DNA of 64,000 bases from Sequoia sempervirens (GCA_007258455.2 VDFB02270651.1:489054998-489118997); one strand, 5' to 3'. Numbered from the stretch's first letter, positions 22,861 through 36,558 are shown. Program-made: numbers and translations. Notes: a model not told the origin generated them from the letters alone.

Positions 22861-24008
22861 GATAGACCTAGTTCTTTTTTAAACAACTGGGTTGGCAGGG
22901 ACATATGATCAAAGAATTGAAGTTTCTCATGATAATCAATTGGCATGGAAGTTACGAATGTGGAACATTACTATTCATCAACATAAGGAGATACCACAAA
23001 TTCTAAAATATTTCCAAGCTTTGTGAAAATGGATCGCAACAACAATGAAAACTATAAGTGAATTGCCACCATCATGACTTTTCAGTTGCTTTCCTAATTT
23101 TTCATATTATTTTGAAAAACTTTTCATTTTTGGGTAGTTACAAGTGACAAGAAGTGGTTAGTCATCCAATTATATATATTTTTGTATTAGGAATGAAAAA
23201 CTCTTTCTAGTTAATTTTGAAAAGAACTTGAGATTATAATTTTTAATATAATTATGGATTTTCTACAAATTGAAATCACTAGTTGTCTGTGTGCATCTAG
23301 TTTATGGAGATGATTTGAAAATATTATATTTGTGCATTTAAGTCATTCCTCTCATGTTTATTCTTATTCTTTTGTGAATGTATACACATTTATATTTGTA
23401 ATTGATTTCAATTTTTAGATAATATTGGGTTGATATATATATATAAACATATTGGATTGTTTTATGAGAACTAGTCTTTATGCTAGTGTTTATAATGTTT
23501 CTTCACTACATTTGATATTGGAAATTTTTCTGATATTGAGTTTTAGCCTTTAATGCTTTTTGGTTAAAAGCACACATTAGTTTATTTTTATTTTTTCCTA
23601 ATTCATTGAATATTATAAGAGGGATCTATACCTCCTCAATTCAAAGGGTGATTGATTTATCAAAGAAAGCAGTTATCCACAGCTATTGGAAATAGTTACA
23701 CCTTTCAAGAAAAGGTTCAACATCATTAAGTGAAACCTCAAGGTGCCCAATCTATTAGCCAACAGATTTTTTTGGAAACTCTACTAGGAAATTGAATGGA
23801 AATTATAGTTGGGTTTCCTTATCCTCGTCATATCAAGCACTTTTAAGTCCATCCTTGATTCTCAAATATTTACTAGAGGAGAAAGAAGTAGGGCTATTAT
23901 AAACCCACTATTTGAGTCCTTACAAAGAAATAATTTTTTCATTTATTATCCCTTCTAAAAGGAGGGTTAAGGTTGGAAGTAGATCTGCTCTCTAACTAGA
24001 GCACCCCC
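22861..24008. other. Unassigned AT-rich interval
   Basis: No family recognised. It has a TA microsatellite-like run at 23436-23446 and a weakly protein-like stretch at 23650-23990 with several stops. Confidence 0.35.
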
Positions 24009-25624
24009 TATTGCAAGTATGGAGGTTTTATTATTGATACCAATAGGATTTCTACTGACTGGTGTTATCATTGATGTCAACTATGGGATGAAGATGTCGA
24101 GGATATTGAGAAATTATGAAAAGGAGGAAAACAGGTTGTGCATGTGTAGTTGAGACCATGAGGAACTATTGTGAGTACTTGGATCTATCTTTCTATTGCA
24201 AAGTCTGAAGGTGAGTTGGGATGAAGTAATGAGTTGAGATGATGTCTCTGGTACTTGGTTTCCAAGTTCTTTTGAAAAAACTTGATAAATAGAGTAAACT
24301 ATGATGTGCAAATGTTCATAGTGTTCTATTATATTGTACTTCACATTTCTTCTATGTTGATGCTATGCATGTGTAGATTTTATAAGTTATTTAAGGTTTA
24401 CATAGGTTGTTATAATTAGAATTTGGGTTTGTAGATCATTGTATAGTGTGAGATATTTTCACCAATGTGTGAACCAAATGTTCAGTGATGTTTTATGTGG
24501 CCTAGGAGAAATGCATTTGCTCCATGTTTCTCCATTTTTTGGATTTAGGTTGTGCGGATTTTGGAATTTTTTTATAGTGCTTGTACCTTTCTATATTCAA
24601 TTTTTTACTTGATTTGGTGTAGTAAAGAGTGAATTTCATTTATCAATATGAAAATAAGGGTTACTATTTGTTCTGAGTTGAAGTGTTGGTATGATGCAAT
24701 CTTGGATGAAGTTTTTGATGAATCTTAAGTAATTCATGGATTATTACAGATCATATCCAAGTGAATTATGTTATCTAGAAGTTTTGGATTGATTTGAGGA
24801 AGTGTGTACTTAATGTTTATTGTGTTTTGCACAAGTATTGGCCAACCTTGTGTTTAACACTACATGTGAGGCTTGTAGAAGCATGTTGAGTTGTTTTGGG
24901 ATCCATTTGGGTCCTAATTAAGGATTTATGTAGGTCACCTTTCATTTTTATCCACCACAAGAATGTTTAGGTGTCAACCTATTTTGAATTTGTATGTATA
25001 ATAGCTAGTGACTAATATTGGAGAAGGTTTTTGAGGCTGAGATCAATATAAATATGTATGGTGTTGATGTGAGTTGAGAGAGGAAAGAAGTAAGAAGAAA
25101 GATAGATGTGAGCGATGTGTGTGATGTGAATTTTACTAGAATATTGTGAATTTCAATGTTAGGGTTCTTGAAGGAAATGAGCTAAAGGCATCTGAAAGCA
25201 TTCATGCATGATTGCAAAAGTGTTCAAGCAATTTTGGTGGACTCCTTTTTCCATTGAGAAGTGTTCTTTGTATAACATTATTCTTCTATCTTGTATTCTT
25301 TCTATGGAAGTGATCCCTAGCTGTGAGCCGTTTTGGACAGTCTGTCCTATTCTAGCAGTGAGCCCCTTTGTACCAATTTTTCTATTACTTATATTGTGTG
25401 CTAATCCTTTCCATGGTTTTTCCCTCATTGGGTTTTCCATGAAAATTTTGTGTTCTCTTGTGTATGGTGTTGTGATTTTAGTTTTTTTATTTGCATTTCA
25501 TGTTTAATCATACTAACAACATAAGGGTTTAATGAATGTGGATCTGATTATTGTTGAGGGTTTTGAAGGTTTAATTTTCTACAACTGATTCACCCCCCTC
25601 TTATTTTTCTTGTTCATTTCAAAA
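24009..25624 (+). repeat. 5' LTR of the old copia element
   Basis: Its start TATTGCAAGTATGGAGG aligns to TGTTTGAAGCATGAAGG of the 3' LTR, so the canonical TG has become TA. The end lies just before the decayed PBS. It contains ATGGGATGAAGATGTCGAGG, also at 30269-30288 in the 3' LTR. Confidence 0.8.
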
Positions 25625-25626
25625 AT

Positions 25627-25638
25627 TTGTATCAAAGC
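25627..25638 (+). other. Decayed primer-binding site, old copia
   Basis: TTGTATCAAAGC, two changes from TGGTATCAGAGC, followed by AAGGTTCCTTG. Confidence 0.7.
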
Positions 25639-25682
25639 AAGGTTCCTTGATAAAGAGATTGGCCACTTGAGGTAGATCTAGG

Positions 25683-26575
25683 ATGGTGAACAAGATTACT
25701 TTGGAATATCCTAGATTCGATGGCTCAGATTATGCATTCTAGAAAACAAAGATGGAAGGATATTTGTCAGCTTAGGGATATGAGATTGGGAAGCCTTATT
25801 AAACTACATATAGTCCACCTCTGAATGGTCCAAGTACAAGTTCAAAAATCAAGGTGCACAAGATCAATACTAAGGAAAGATTTATTATTGTGAATAGTCT
25901 TTCAAATACCAAGTTAGTAAAAGTTATGAGTTTGAAGACTACTAAAGAAGTTTGGGATAAGCTAGAAATCATTTATGAAGGAGATTTGAAGGTTAAACAT
26001 GCAAATTTGAAGAACTTGAAGGGATGGTTTGAAATAATGCAAATGTATGAGGAAGAAACAATTAAAGCCTACATACAAAGAGTTTATGAGTTGGTATTTT
26101 TTCTATGAGAGGACTTGGTACAATAGTTAACAAATCTAAAGTAGTGAAGAAATTTATTAAATCACTTTAAGATTGCTATAGTGAAAAGGCATCTACTATT
26201 GAGGAAATTGTTGATTTTGAAAATTATTTCAGAGATCAGTTGATTGGTACTCTAACTACATTTGAAATGAGAAAAATAAAGAAAGGTACAAAATCTAAGA
26301 CTACTTTCAAGGCTGGTAAAGTAGAGAAGGTAGAAGATTCAGGTGAAGAAGATCTTGATGATTTGGAAGCTAACTTTGTGAGGAAGATGAAAAAGGACAT
26401 CGGTAATTATAGGGATAAATTGCCCTTCAAATTTTTTAGCTATGGTGGTATAGGTCATTATACTTGAAGATGTCCAAAAAGAACTATAAATAACAAGAAT
26501 AAGGAAAACAAAGGAAAAGTGATTAAGAAAGCTTACTTTGTGAGAGAAGATGATGAATTTTTTTTATGATGAATT
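25683..26575 (+). pseudogene. copia gag, decayed
   Basis: From ATG 25683, a typical copia gag start (a pattern like YPRFDGSDYAF) leads into a UBN2-like core at 25854-26108 (KEVWDKLEIIYEGD). A frameshift follows, then the C-terminal part at 26240-26467. The CCHC knuckle near 26435-26475 has lost its first two cysteines to Phe and Tyr and has a stop inside. Stops near 25740, 25773 and 25800 break the N-terminus. Confidence 0.8.
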
Positions 26576-26639
26576 TAATTATGGAGATTTTGATGATGAT
26601 GAATTATTATTTTTGGATATAAAAGAAGAAACTAGTTCT

Positions 26640-29600
26640 ACTAACTCTGAAAGTTGTGTGAAGGAAAGTGTTTAGGAGATGAAGGATAAGGTTCAAGGTA
26701 CTTTGGTATCTGCTTTTCATGTCAAAGAGGATAAGAATTACTGGGTTTTTGACAATGCCTGATCTAATTACATGATTGGAGACAAAGTAAGTTTCTTAAA
26801 CTTGAAAATTATGATGGAGGATTAGTTAAATTTGGAGATGATTCAAGAGCTAAGATTTTTAGAATAGGTTCAATCAATTTTGATGGCAAGCATAACATTG
26901 ATAATTTTTATTATGTTAAGGGATTAAGACATAACCTTTTGAGTGTTGGAAAAATGTGTAGAAAGGGATATAATCTTGTGTTTAAGGATGAAACATGTGA
27001 GATCTGAAAAGGGTCTGGAGCTATGATTTGTTGGTAAGAGAGTAGATGGAAACATCTATCAGCTTAAGGTTGATGATAGTCATTGACTTATGTCTCAAAT
27101 TAAAGATAGGTGGTTATGGAACTAGAGGATGTTTAACATGAATTTTGATAATTTGGAAATAATTGGTTTAGTTCATGTAGTGAGCGATTTACTTAGAATC
27201 ACAAAGCCTATCAATGTTGTTTGGTAGATTTGTCAATTTGGAAAACAAACAAGCAGTAGCTTTAAGGGAAAGGAATAGTCTACTACTAGAATACTAGAAT
27301 TATTGCACATAGATCTTTGTGGTCCTACTAGAGTGAGAAGTATACAAGGTGATATGTACTTTATGCTTCTGATTAATGATTATTCTAGAATGACATGGGT
27401 TACTTTTCTTAGAGAGAAATATGATGCATTAAAAAAATTAAAGGCATTTAAATATATGGTTGAGAATAAAATGGATTTGAAAATAAAATGTTTGAGGTAT
27501 AAAAGAGGTGGTGAATTCACCTCCAATGAGTTTAACATGTTTTATGAAGTTCATGGAATAAAGAGGCATGTGTCTGCCCCTATAACTTCTCAGCAGAATT
27601 GAGTTATTGAAAGAAAACATGGAACTATTCAAGAAGTTGCAAGGACTATGATGAAAGAGGAAAATCTACCATAAGTATACTGGAGATAAGTTATTCATAC
27701 TACTGTTTACATAATTAACAAAGTTCAAGATAAAGCTAATAGTAAAAAGACTCCCCATGAGCTATGGTATGGAAGGATTCCTATTGTGGAGTACTTTAGA
27801 GTACTTGGAAGCAAATTCTATATCAAAAGAGAAGAAGAGAACTTAGGAAAATTTGATGCAAGGTCAGATGAAGTTATCTTCCTTGGATATTATAATATAG
27901 TCAAATCTTACAAATGTTATGACAAAAGGTTGTGAAAGATAATTGAAAGTGCAAATTTTAAAGTTGACGAAAACTTGCAGAATACAATTGCAGTAGTTGG
28001 ATATGTATTAGATGAACCTGATTGCAAAGAAGAAGAAGTGAAAAATGAAGAGGAAGAGTATCTAACGACTATGCATAAAACCACTAAGTATGTGCAAAAG
28101 AATCATTCTAAAGATCAAATCATTCGAGACAAGAGGAAAGGTGTATTGACAAGAAGAAAAGCTATTGAGGTTGAGGCAAATATGTGTTTACTATCTAAAG
28201 TTGAACCTAAAGCAATAAGTAAAGCATGTAAAGATGAACATTGGATGAAGGAAATGGAAGAACTTATGGAGATAGAGAAGAATTAGACTTGGGAATTGGT
28301 CCCTAGACTGGCCAACAAAAACATAATTGGAACGAAATGGGTATTCAAGAACAAGCTGAATGAGAATGGTGAAGTAGTAAGAAATAAGGCAAGAATTGTA
28401 AGGGCTACTCAAAAGTGGAAGGTATAGACTTTGAGGAGACTTTTACTCCTATGGCTAGGATGGAAGATATCAAAATGTTTTTGCAATTTGCAGCACATAA
28501 AGACTTTAAGGTTTATCAGATGGATGTGAAGTCTACTTTTCTGAATGGTGAATTGGAAGAAGAGGTTTACATGGAACAACCAAGGAAATATTTCAATTAT
28601 AAAATCAACTAGATATGGTATGTAAATTGAAGAAGACACTATATGGATTGAAGAAAGCTCCTAGAGCTTGGTATGCAAGATTGGATAGGTACTTGATACA
28701 ACAAGGATTCACTAAAGGCATCAAATATAATAATCTTTACATTAAAATTGAGGAAGACAAAATCTTGATAGTAAGAGTATATGTGGATGATATTATCTTT
28801 GGTGGAAATGAGGCTATGCATAAGAAGTTTATAGAGGGAATATAGAAAGAGTTTGAGATGTCAATTTTTGGGGAGATGAATTTCTTTCTTAGGTTACAAA
28901 TCAATGAAACAAATAATGGTATTTTCATTTCACATTCTAAGTATGTCAAAGATATGTTGAAGAAGTTTAGAATGGATGACTCAAACCGATATGTACTATG
29001 GTGACTAGTTGTAAATTGAGAAAATATGATGATTCACGTAAGGCTGATTAGAGAAAGTATAGATCTATGATTGGTGGACTATTGTATTTGACTGCTACTA
29101 GACTAGATATCATGCATGGAGTTTTTCTTGTAGCTATATTTTAAGAAGATATTAAAAAAAAACATGTTCTAGAAGTGAAGAGGATATTTAGATACTTAAG
29201 AGAAACTCCATATTGTGGCTTGTGGTATCCTAGGGATGTTGATTTCACATTAAGTGCTTATGTAGATACAAATTGGGTTGGTTTTGTTGATGATACGAAA
29301 AGAACAAGTGGTGGTGCATTCTTTCTTGGATGTAGATTGGTGTCATGGTTGAGTAAGAAACATGATTCTATTTCTTTATCTACTACAAAGGCTAAGTATA
29401 TTACATCATCACCAAGTTGTGCATATGTATTGTGGATGAGACAGACCTTGAAGCATATCAAAGTTGTATATAGCGAACCTATATCTATCATTTCTAACAA
29501 TACAAATGCAAATAACATTACAAATAATCTAATGATGCATTCAAGAAAAAAGTATATATCTATCAGGTATCAATTTTTGAGAGAGAAGGTTATGGATAAT

Positions 29601-29783
29601 GATGTGAAACTTGAGTATGTACCTACAAAGGATCAAATTGATGATATATTTACTAAGGCTCTTCCTAAAGAAACTTTTGAGTATCTCTGGGAGATGTTGG
29701 GGGTCATTTCCCCTCCTTTCATGAACTACATGCATATGGAGATGCATCAATCTAGTGGATCTATGGATCTATCTCTTTTCTAA
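26640..29783 (+). pseudogene. copia pol (PR-IN-RT-RNase H), decayed
   Basis: The domains are in Ty1/copia order but spread over three frames. The protease region near 26740 has lost DSG. An LRHNLLSVGKM stretch is at about 26925. The integrase core is at 27303-27900, in which the second catalytic Asp region reads CLRYKRGGEF, so the Asp is lost. RT spans 28320-29000 with YVDD at 28780-28791 and the LYGLKKAPRAWY motif. RNase H is at 29175-29783, ending with the KALPKETFEYLWEMLG tail. Many stops and at least four frameshifts. Unlike the 6.4 kb copia, this one has accumulated indels, as expected of an older copy. Confidence 0.9.
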
Positions 29784-30196
29784 ATTTATGTTGGTGGCTA
29801 CCTCTCAAGGAGAGTAGGTAGTTTCATGTGTGGTCATTGAACTATGGATTTAGTTGTGTGTACTCCTAAGGGGGAGTATTCAGAGTAGGTATTTTGGTTC
29901 AGTGTCAAAGGGGGAGAATAATGTAAAATATTTTATCCTTTTCCATTGATATCAAAGGGAGAGAAATTATCATGTGAAAAAGTGTATTGTATCAAAGGGA
30001 GAAAGTTGTGTATGTTGTCTAATCATTATTGTCAAAGGGAGAGATAATATTTTAAGGGGAAGAGAGTTCAATAATTTTGTGTAGGATATATAATCTAAAG
30101 AAAAAAGGAGAAGGAAAGAAAATGTGTTTAGAGCTAATGTGTTGTCTTAGGTGGATTTTCACATCTTGTGTTGCCATCAATGACAAAGGGGGGGAT
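29784..30196 (+). other. 3' untranslated region with a series of polypurine-tract-like motifs
   Basis: After the pol stop, the motif TCAAAGGGRGA recurs at about 29918, 29961, 29991 and 30033, and the true PPT CAAAGGGGGGGAT is at 30184-30196 against the LTR. CCTAAGGGGGAGTATTC at about 29866 and a TTTAAGGGGAAGAGAG at about 30053 add to the series. Multiple PPT-like repeats before the 3' LTR are a reported feature of Sireviruses. Confidence 0.7.
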
Positions 30197-30703
30197 TGTT
30201 TGAAGCATGAAGGTGTTGTCATTGATGTCAATAGGAATTCTAATGACTAGTGTTGTCATTGATGTAAAATATGGGATGAAGATGTCGAGGATATTGAGAA
30301 AATTGTGAAAAGGAGGAAAACAAGTTGTGCATGTGTAGTTGAGACCTTGAGGAATTGTTGTGAGTACATGTAGCTATCTTTTTGTTGCATAGTATGAAGG
30401 TGAGTTAAAAAAAATTAATGAACTGAGATGATGTCTCTGATACTTGGTTTCCAAGTGCTTTTGAAAAAACATGCTAAACAAAGTAAGCTATGTTGTGCAA
30501 ATTTTCATAGTGCTCTTTGATAGTGTGCTATGAATTTCTTCTATGTTGATGCTATGCCTGTACAAATATTACAGGTTATTCAAGGTTTTCATAGGTTTCT
30601 ATATTCATAATTTGGGTTTATAAATTATTGTACAATGTGAGATATTTTCACCAATGTGCGAATCGGTTGTTCAATGATGTTTTATGTGGCCTAGGAGAAA
30701 TGT
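30197..30703 (+). repeat. 3' LTR of the old copia, first part
   Basis: Starts TGTTTGAAGCATGAAGG after the PPT and is collinear with 24009-24511. It ends in AATGT, the target duplicated by the chromovirus insertion. Confidence 0.85.
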
Positions 30704-32185
30704 TGATAGGGAGGGTTGGATGGAATCACTCACTATTCCATGCTTTGGATCTTCATTAGGAATACCCTAAGGTGTCATACTCCTCCACCTTAACCTATAG
30801 GACCTACTACTTATGTAGGCTTCCCTGGTTCAACTTGCCAACCCAACCATCAAGTTATTTTCTACCAACCAAGCCAACCTTAGGGCAATGCTTCAACACT
30901 TCCTTAGCCCTTAATCTACCCTAAAGGCTAACCTATACTCAACACACAATTTGAACTTGCAGGGGTGTAGAAATGTCTTCAATGGCTTCAAACCAACCTC
31001 CTAGAGTTCTTGAAGGTTCACCAAAACTCCACCTTTCCATCACTTTCACCAAACCCTCAACTAGGGTTAAAAAGGCTACTAGCCCTTGAGCCCTAATTAG
31101 GTCTCCCTCTCCAAGAAAATTGTTTGTCTCTCACAATTTCTCCAAAGAACCACCAATCTTCCTTTGAGGTTCTTGCTGAAAATGGTCACCACTCAAGGAT
31201 TTTCAAGGTCTTGAGTCTTCATCAGTTGTACAAGGCCTCAACCTGAAATTGGGCAAAAACTAGGGTTTTCAAGCCTTTTCTGGCTGCTTCCAATCTGCTA
31301 AACCTTTCACTAACCTAAAGTGTAAATGGAACTTCCCCCTAACTACCAGACCTTGGTGAAACCTCCATCTACCTCCTCAAATAGGAAAAACAACAAAATT
31401 CAATCACCCCTGCAAAATATGTGCACTGCACTCCTGATCTTCCATAGCTAGACTCTTCCTGGCTCGCCTAGGGAAAGACTTTGCCAACAACTCCTACACT
31501 CACACAAACCATAAAACCTACCATCTATACAAACATGGAGTCTAGGAACTATTCCCAAAGGGCCGTACAATTTGTATTGTGGGAAAGTGGTCTAACACTC
31601 CATTTCTTCAAAACTATCTGGTTCAGACCAACAATAGGGTAAAAGTGAACTATTTACAAATAATGAATGAAAATGAATCAAAAATTCTAGAAGATGGCAC
31701 ACAAAACTTGTATTCTATCAACACTACATCCTACATAGAAAACAATAACAGATTCAATCCATTTAATCTCTACTTTTGAATAGTAATCAGAAAATAACAC
31801 ACAAAAACACTATTTTCCTCCAATCCACAAAGTGTTTACACAATATCAAAACTTCCAACCCTACTCTCAAGTCAAGGAATACATTAAATAAGGTTCCTCA
31901 ATCAGTTATCTTTCTTGGTCAAACATTTTAGTGACCTAATGGCAATAGTTGTAAAATGTACTATGTTTTCCAACTTTTGCCAATCTTTAGAAAACTAAGC
32001 AAAGGTGAGTTTCTAAACTCATCCATCCCTTCACAACTTCTAACCTAGAGATCAAACACACCTCTAAGCTATCTTTCCAACTCAATGGCGAACATGACCT
32101 TCATGAAAAGAAAAGAAAATTTTCATTCTAGTTTTCCTATTTTCCAAATGAAACTACCTGTTGTTCCTTAGTTGCTCTTGCACCA
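30704..32185 (-). repeat. 3' LTR of the chromovirus
   Basis: 1482 bp, equal in length to the 5' LTR and collinear throughout the parts compared. The short plus-strand frame 31579-31779 has a counterpart at 37449-37649 in the other LTR, so it is LTR sequence, not a gene. Confidence 0.95.
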
Positions 32186-32200
32186 TTCTCCCCCTCTCTG
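32186..32200 (-). other. Polypurine tract of the chromovirus
   Basis: Minus strand GCAGAGAGGGGGAGAA abuts the 3' LTR. Confidence 0.85.
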
Positions 32201-32208
32201 CACAAACT

Positions 32209-35012
32209 CTAATAAATGTGAGGGATCAGTGTCACATCAATGCCCTGTTTCTTAAACTGAGCTTCATCCACCCATGTTGCTTTAGACTCTGGCTTGTCCT
32301 TCCACTTGATGAGGTGCTCCATGTACACCTTATGCCTTGTAGATTTCTTCACCCTTGACTCCAAGATTCTTTCTGTTTGAAGCTTAGCTGGAGTAGGTAA
32401 GGTTATGTTACTTACATCCTTGAAGATCACCCTACTATTATGATCTAAGTCACTGACCAATCCCTTATATCTGATCGGATTAGCTACATTGAACATTGGT
32501 GAAATCCTTAAATCTATAGGTAACTCCACCTTGTATGCATTTTTCCCATACTTGGCTAATACCTTGCATGGTCCCACTCTTTTCATCTACAATTTGGTTG
32601 ATGTACCCTTCTGAAACCTAGATTTGTTGAGGTGAACCATGACATAGTCTCCTACTACAAATTGCAAATCTTTTCTTGACAAATTTACCTTCTCCTTCAA
32701 CTTTTGTGTAGCTTCGGTGACTGTCTTCTTTACCTACTCCTGAATCTCCTTTATGGTATGAGTGAAGTCCTTTGCATGTCCACTCCTATTCTCTGTAGCT
32801 CCAATATCTCTGAGCTCACACACACCTCTTGGGTGTATTCCATACACTATTTCAAAAGGGCTCTTCCCCGTAGTTCTATTCACACTGTCATTGTATGCAT
32901 ACTCAGCCTATGATATGACCATGTCCCATGTCTGACCATACTCCTTAGTTAGGAATCTGATAAGGCTACCTAAAACTCTGTTAACCATCTCAGTTTTTCC
33001 ATTAGTTTGAGGATGGTAAGGTGATCCAAAAGATAAATTGGTACCTAATCTGCTCCATAGAGTTTTCCAAAAGTGACTCATAAACTTCACATCTCTGTCT
33101 GATATAATTCTCAATGGAAATCCATGGATCCTTACAATTTCCTTGAAGAAAAGGTGAGTAATGTAGCTAGCATCATGTGTGGTCTTGCAAGGAATAAAGT
33201 GACTACCATTGTGCTTCTCTTTGATAAGATTCTCTCTCATAGAGCCTTTTGGAACACACAACTGATTTCCCTTGAATAACAGTCCATTTTGTAATGTATA
33301 CTCTAAGTATTGGCTATGAAAATGATTCTCAAAGTTAGAACATACCTTGTAAGCCTTCGAGAAGTCTTCATCTTCCCCATAGAGATCCTTGAAACTCTCT
33401 ATCCCAATGCTCTTGATCTATATTTCTTGCACTGTCAACAATCTCCTGCTTAGTGCATCTACCACCTTGTTCATTTGTTATTTCTTGTGCTTGATGGTAA
33501 ATGTGAAAGCTTGAAGATATTCCATCCACTTCAAATGTCTATTGCTCAATTTCTCTTGAGTGTTGTTGTAGCTAAGTGCTTGATTGTCATTAAACACCAC
33601 AAACTCTTTGGGTAGGAGATAATGCCTCCACTTCGTAAGTGACTGCACTAAAGCATACAATTCTAGGTCATAGGTAGAGTACTTTTGTTTAGATTCATTA
33701 AGCTTCTCACTAAAGAATTCCATAGGCCTACCTTCTTGGCTGAGTACTCCTCCTACTGCAACCCCACTAGCATCACATTCCATAGTAAACAACTTTTCAA
33801 AACTAGGTAATAAGAGAATAGGTTGAGTTGCTACTTCTTGTTTTAGTTTCTCAAAACCTTTCTCAGCTTCTTGAGTCCACTTAAACTTATTCTTTAAGCC
33901 TCCTTTAATTGTATCTAGGACTGGTGCACATATACCACTAAATTTTCTTATAAACTTCCTATAAAACTAAGCCAATCCATGAAAATTTCTTACCTCTGTC
34001 CTTGTGGTTGGTGTAGGCTAGTTTAGTATAGCTTCCACCTTGCTTGGGTCCATCTTCAATGTTCCTTGGAATACTACAAACCCAAAATACACAAGCTCTT
34101 GTTTGAAGAACTCACATTTCTCTAGGTTGATGGCTAACTTCTCTTCTTGCAACCTTTTAAGTACCATCTCCACATGCTTTAAATGTTCTTCTGCTATTTT
34201 GCTAAAAATGGGTATATCATCCAGGTATACCACCACAAATATCCTTGTAAAGTCTTTGAACACTTCATTCATGAGCCTCATGAATGTACTAGGGGCATTA
34301 GAGAGGCCAAACAGCATAACTCTCCACTCATACAACCCATCATTTGTCTTAAAGGTTGTTTTCCACTCATCTCCATCCTTGATTCTGATTTGATGGTATC
34401 CACTTTTGAGATCGAACTTGGTGAAGTACTGAGCTCCTCTAAGACAATCCATCAAGTCCTCAATTCTAGGAATAGGGAACCTATACCTGATTGTGATTCT
34501 ATTTATTTCCCTAGAATTAGTACAAATTCTCCACTTACCACTTTTCTTGGATGCTAAGACCACTGGTACTGCACATGGGCTGATACTCTTCCTAATCAAT
34601 CCTTGGTCTAACAACTCTTGCACTTGTCTAGCCACCTCTAGATTTTGATCTGGTGTAAGCTTATAAGCTACTTTGTTTGGTAATGAAGCCCCTGGTATAA
34701 AGTCAATATAATGACTAATAGCTCTCTTTGGAGGTAAAGTTGCAGGTGTACCATCACTAACTATGTCCTTATACTTCACAAGTAACTTTTGGACTGCTTC
34801 TGGTATGACTGTTTTCTTAGTCTTTTCTTCCTCTTTGGATTGCATCATGACCACATATTCTTCACCTCCTTGATGTAGGTTGTTAATGAACTCTTTTCCA
34901 CTATTCAATAAGACACTAGGAGCCTTTGACTGTCCTTCTTCCTCTTCTGATAGTGACTGCAATTGAAATGTCTTTCCATCCTTCTTGATGAGATAGTATT
35001 GGATTTTCCATC
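32209..35012 (-). pseudogene. chromovirus pol: RT-RNase H-integrase-chromodomain, decayed
   Basis: A single frame, one base off from Gag-PR, runs from about 35012 to a terminal stop near 32209. RT is at 34600-34020 with FDLKSGYHQIRI and YLDD (34216-34227). RNase H is at 33792-33478 with ECDASGVAVGGVLSQEGRP and the conserved Asp of the DHQAL-type motif read as Asn. The integrase core has SDRDVKF near 33110 and YHPQTNGKTE near 33020. A chromodomain-like end lies at about 32330-32220 (YMEHLIKWKDKPESKATW). About 90 codons of integrase that normally hold the HHCC finger and first catalytic Asp are missing, in frame, near 33200. Stops lie near 34018, 33967, 33478, 33415, 32908, 32737 and 32587. Confidence 0.9.
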
Positions 35013-36530
35013 ATAAATGGCACCTCTGTCATACTGCCATGGTTTTCCCAGTAGAATATGGCATGCATCCATGGGTAATACATCACAAATAAACTTATCC
35101 TTGTACCCTCCAATGGAGAATTCCACCGTTGTTTGCTCATTGACAAGCACACTCTGTCTTTTGTTCAACCATGTCACCTTGTAGGGATTGGTGTGGGGTA
35201 CCTTTTCCAACTTCAATTTCATCACTACCTCATCTGAGATTATGTTGTCAGTAGACCCTGAGTCCACAATAGCCTTACAGACCTTTCCAAGTATTTTGCA
35301 TCTTACTCTAAACAAAGCTCTTCTCTATTTTGGCTCTTCCTTCACCAGTTGTCTGATCAAAACTCTACTAAACATCATATTCTCCCCCACTTTTGATTCA
35401 ATGTGACTGACTTCTGGTGATTTAGCACTCATGGTGTCCTCTTGAGAATATGCCTCTCTCTTCTCAGTGCTTGAAGAAGATGCTTTGTCCAGGCACCTAT
35501 AAGCTAGATGACCTACTTTCCCATAGTTGTAACACTTCATACTAGCAAAGTATGAGTTACTTCTTCCTGCTCCTCTTCCTCTGTTTGAACCTCCTTGAGG
35601 TCCTCTACCTCTATTATATACTCCTCTAGAAGGTGTCTCACTTCCATGCTCTATGAGTTTAGTCTCTCCCTAATTTCTTTGTTCAGTCCCTCTTCCTTGG
35701 TATCCACCTCTATGTCCTCTTTGTTCTCTGCCTTTGCCTCTGCTCTTATAAGCCTGTTCTTGTTTCCTCTTACTCCTCTCTTCAATCTTTATAGCTAATT
35801 CGTAACATTGGTGCACTGTCTTAGGACTTAGAAGAGTCATCTCCTCTTGGATGTTCCACTTCAAGTTGTTAACATACCTAGCCACCTTCAGGCTTTCATC
35901 TTCTGCAACATTAGACCTCATGCAAAGTTTTTGGAACTCTTTAGTGTAAGTGTTCACATCCTGGTCTCCTTGCCTCAAACTCTGCCTCTTCTTATGCAAC
36001 TATATTTCATAGTCATCAGGCATGTATGCTTCTCTCACTTTTGCAACCATACCTTTCCAAGTTGAAATAGGCTTCATGCCTTCATTTTCCCTCTCTGTCT
36101 GAATGAACTTCCACCATGTCAAGGCAGAACCTCTCAATCTTGATTTGGCCACCTTTACCATCTATGCTTCAGTGACCCCATCACATTCAAAATGGTTTTC
36201 CATTCCCTCTATCCAATCCATGACTAGATCAGCTTCCATTTTCCCACTAAACAGTGGTATGCCTTCAAGTGATTTTCCACTCAAATCCTTCAATGCCTTC
36301 AAGAAGGGCTCCTCTTGCAAAACAGGGTTAGGTTCAAGGATCTTGTCTTCCTCTGCAACCTCTTCTTTCTTTGGTTCCCTCCCTCCCAAGTACACATTAT
36401 TCAATGCTTGCTCAAGTTGTTCTATTCTTTCCCTCAATAGCCTATTGTCTTCCTCTTGTCCTTCAACCATCTTTTCCAATTTAGCATTTGTCACCATGAT
36501 GGTAGAACCACTAGACTCAATCTTAGACAT
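35013..36530 (-). pseudogene. chromovirus Gag-protease, decayed
   Basis: ATG at 36530; one frame to about 35013. The N-terminus has an acidic coiled-coil-like stretch (RLLRERIEQLEQALNN near 36460-36410), then the gag core with ALTWWKF near 36120 and a basic RG-rich tail (35760-35560). A CCHC knuckle near 35540-35500 has Tyr for its second Cys. The protease has intact DSGST near 35265-35250 and HILLGKPW. Stops at 36162, 36002, 35670 and 35325 are all TAG at positions compatible with Gln. A one-base shift near 35013 separates it from pol. Confidence 0.9.
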
Positions 36531-36558
36531 GCAATAGTCAATCCCAAATATTTTGCTT

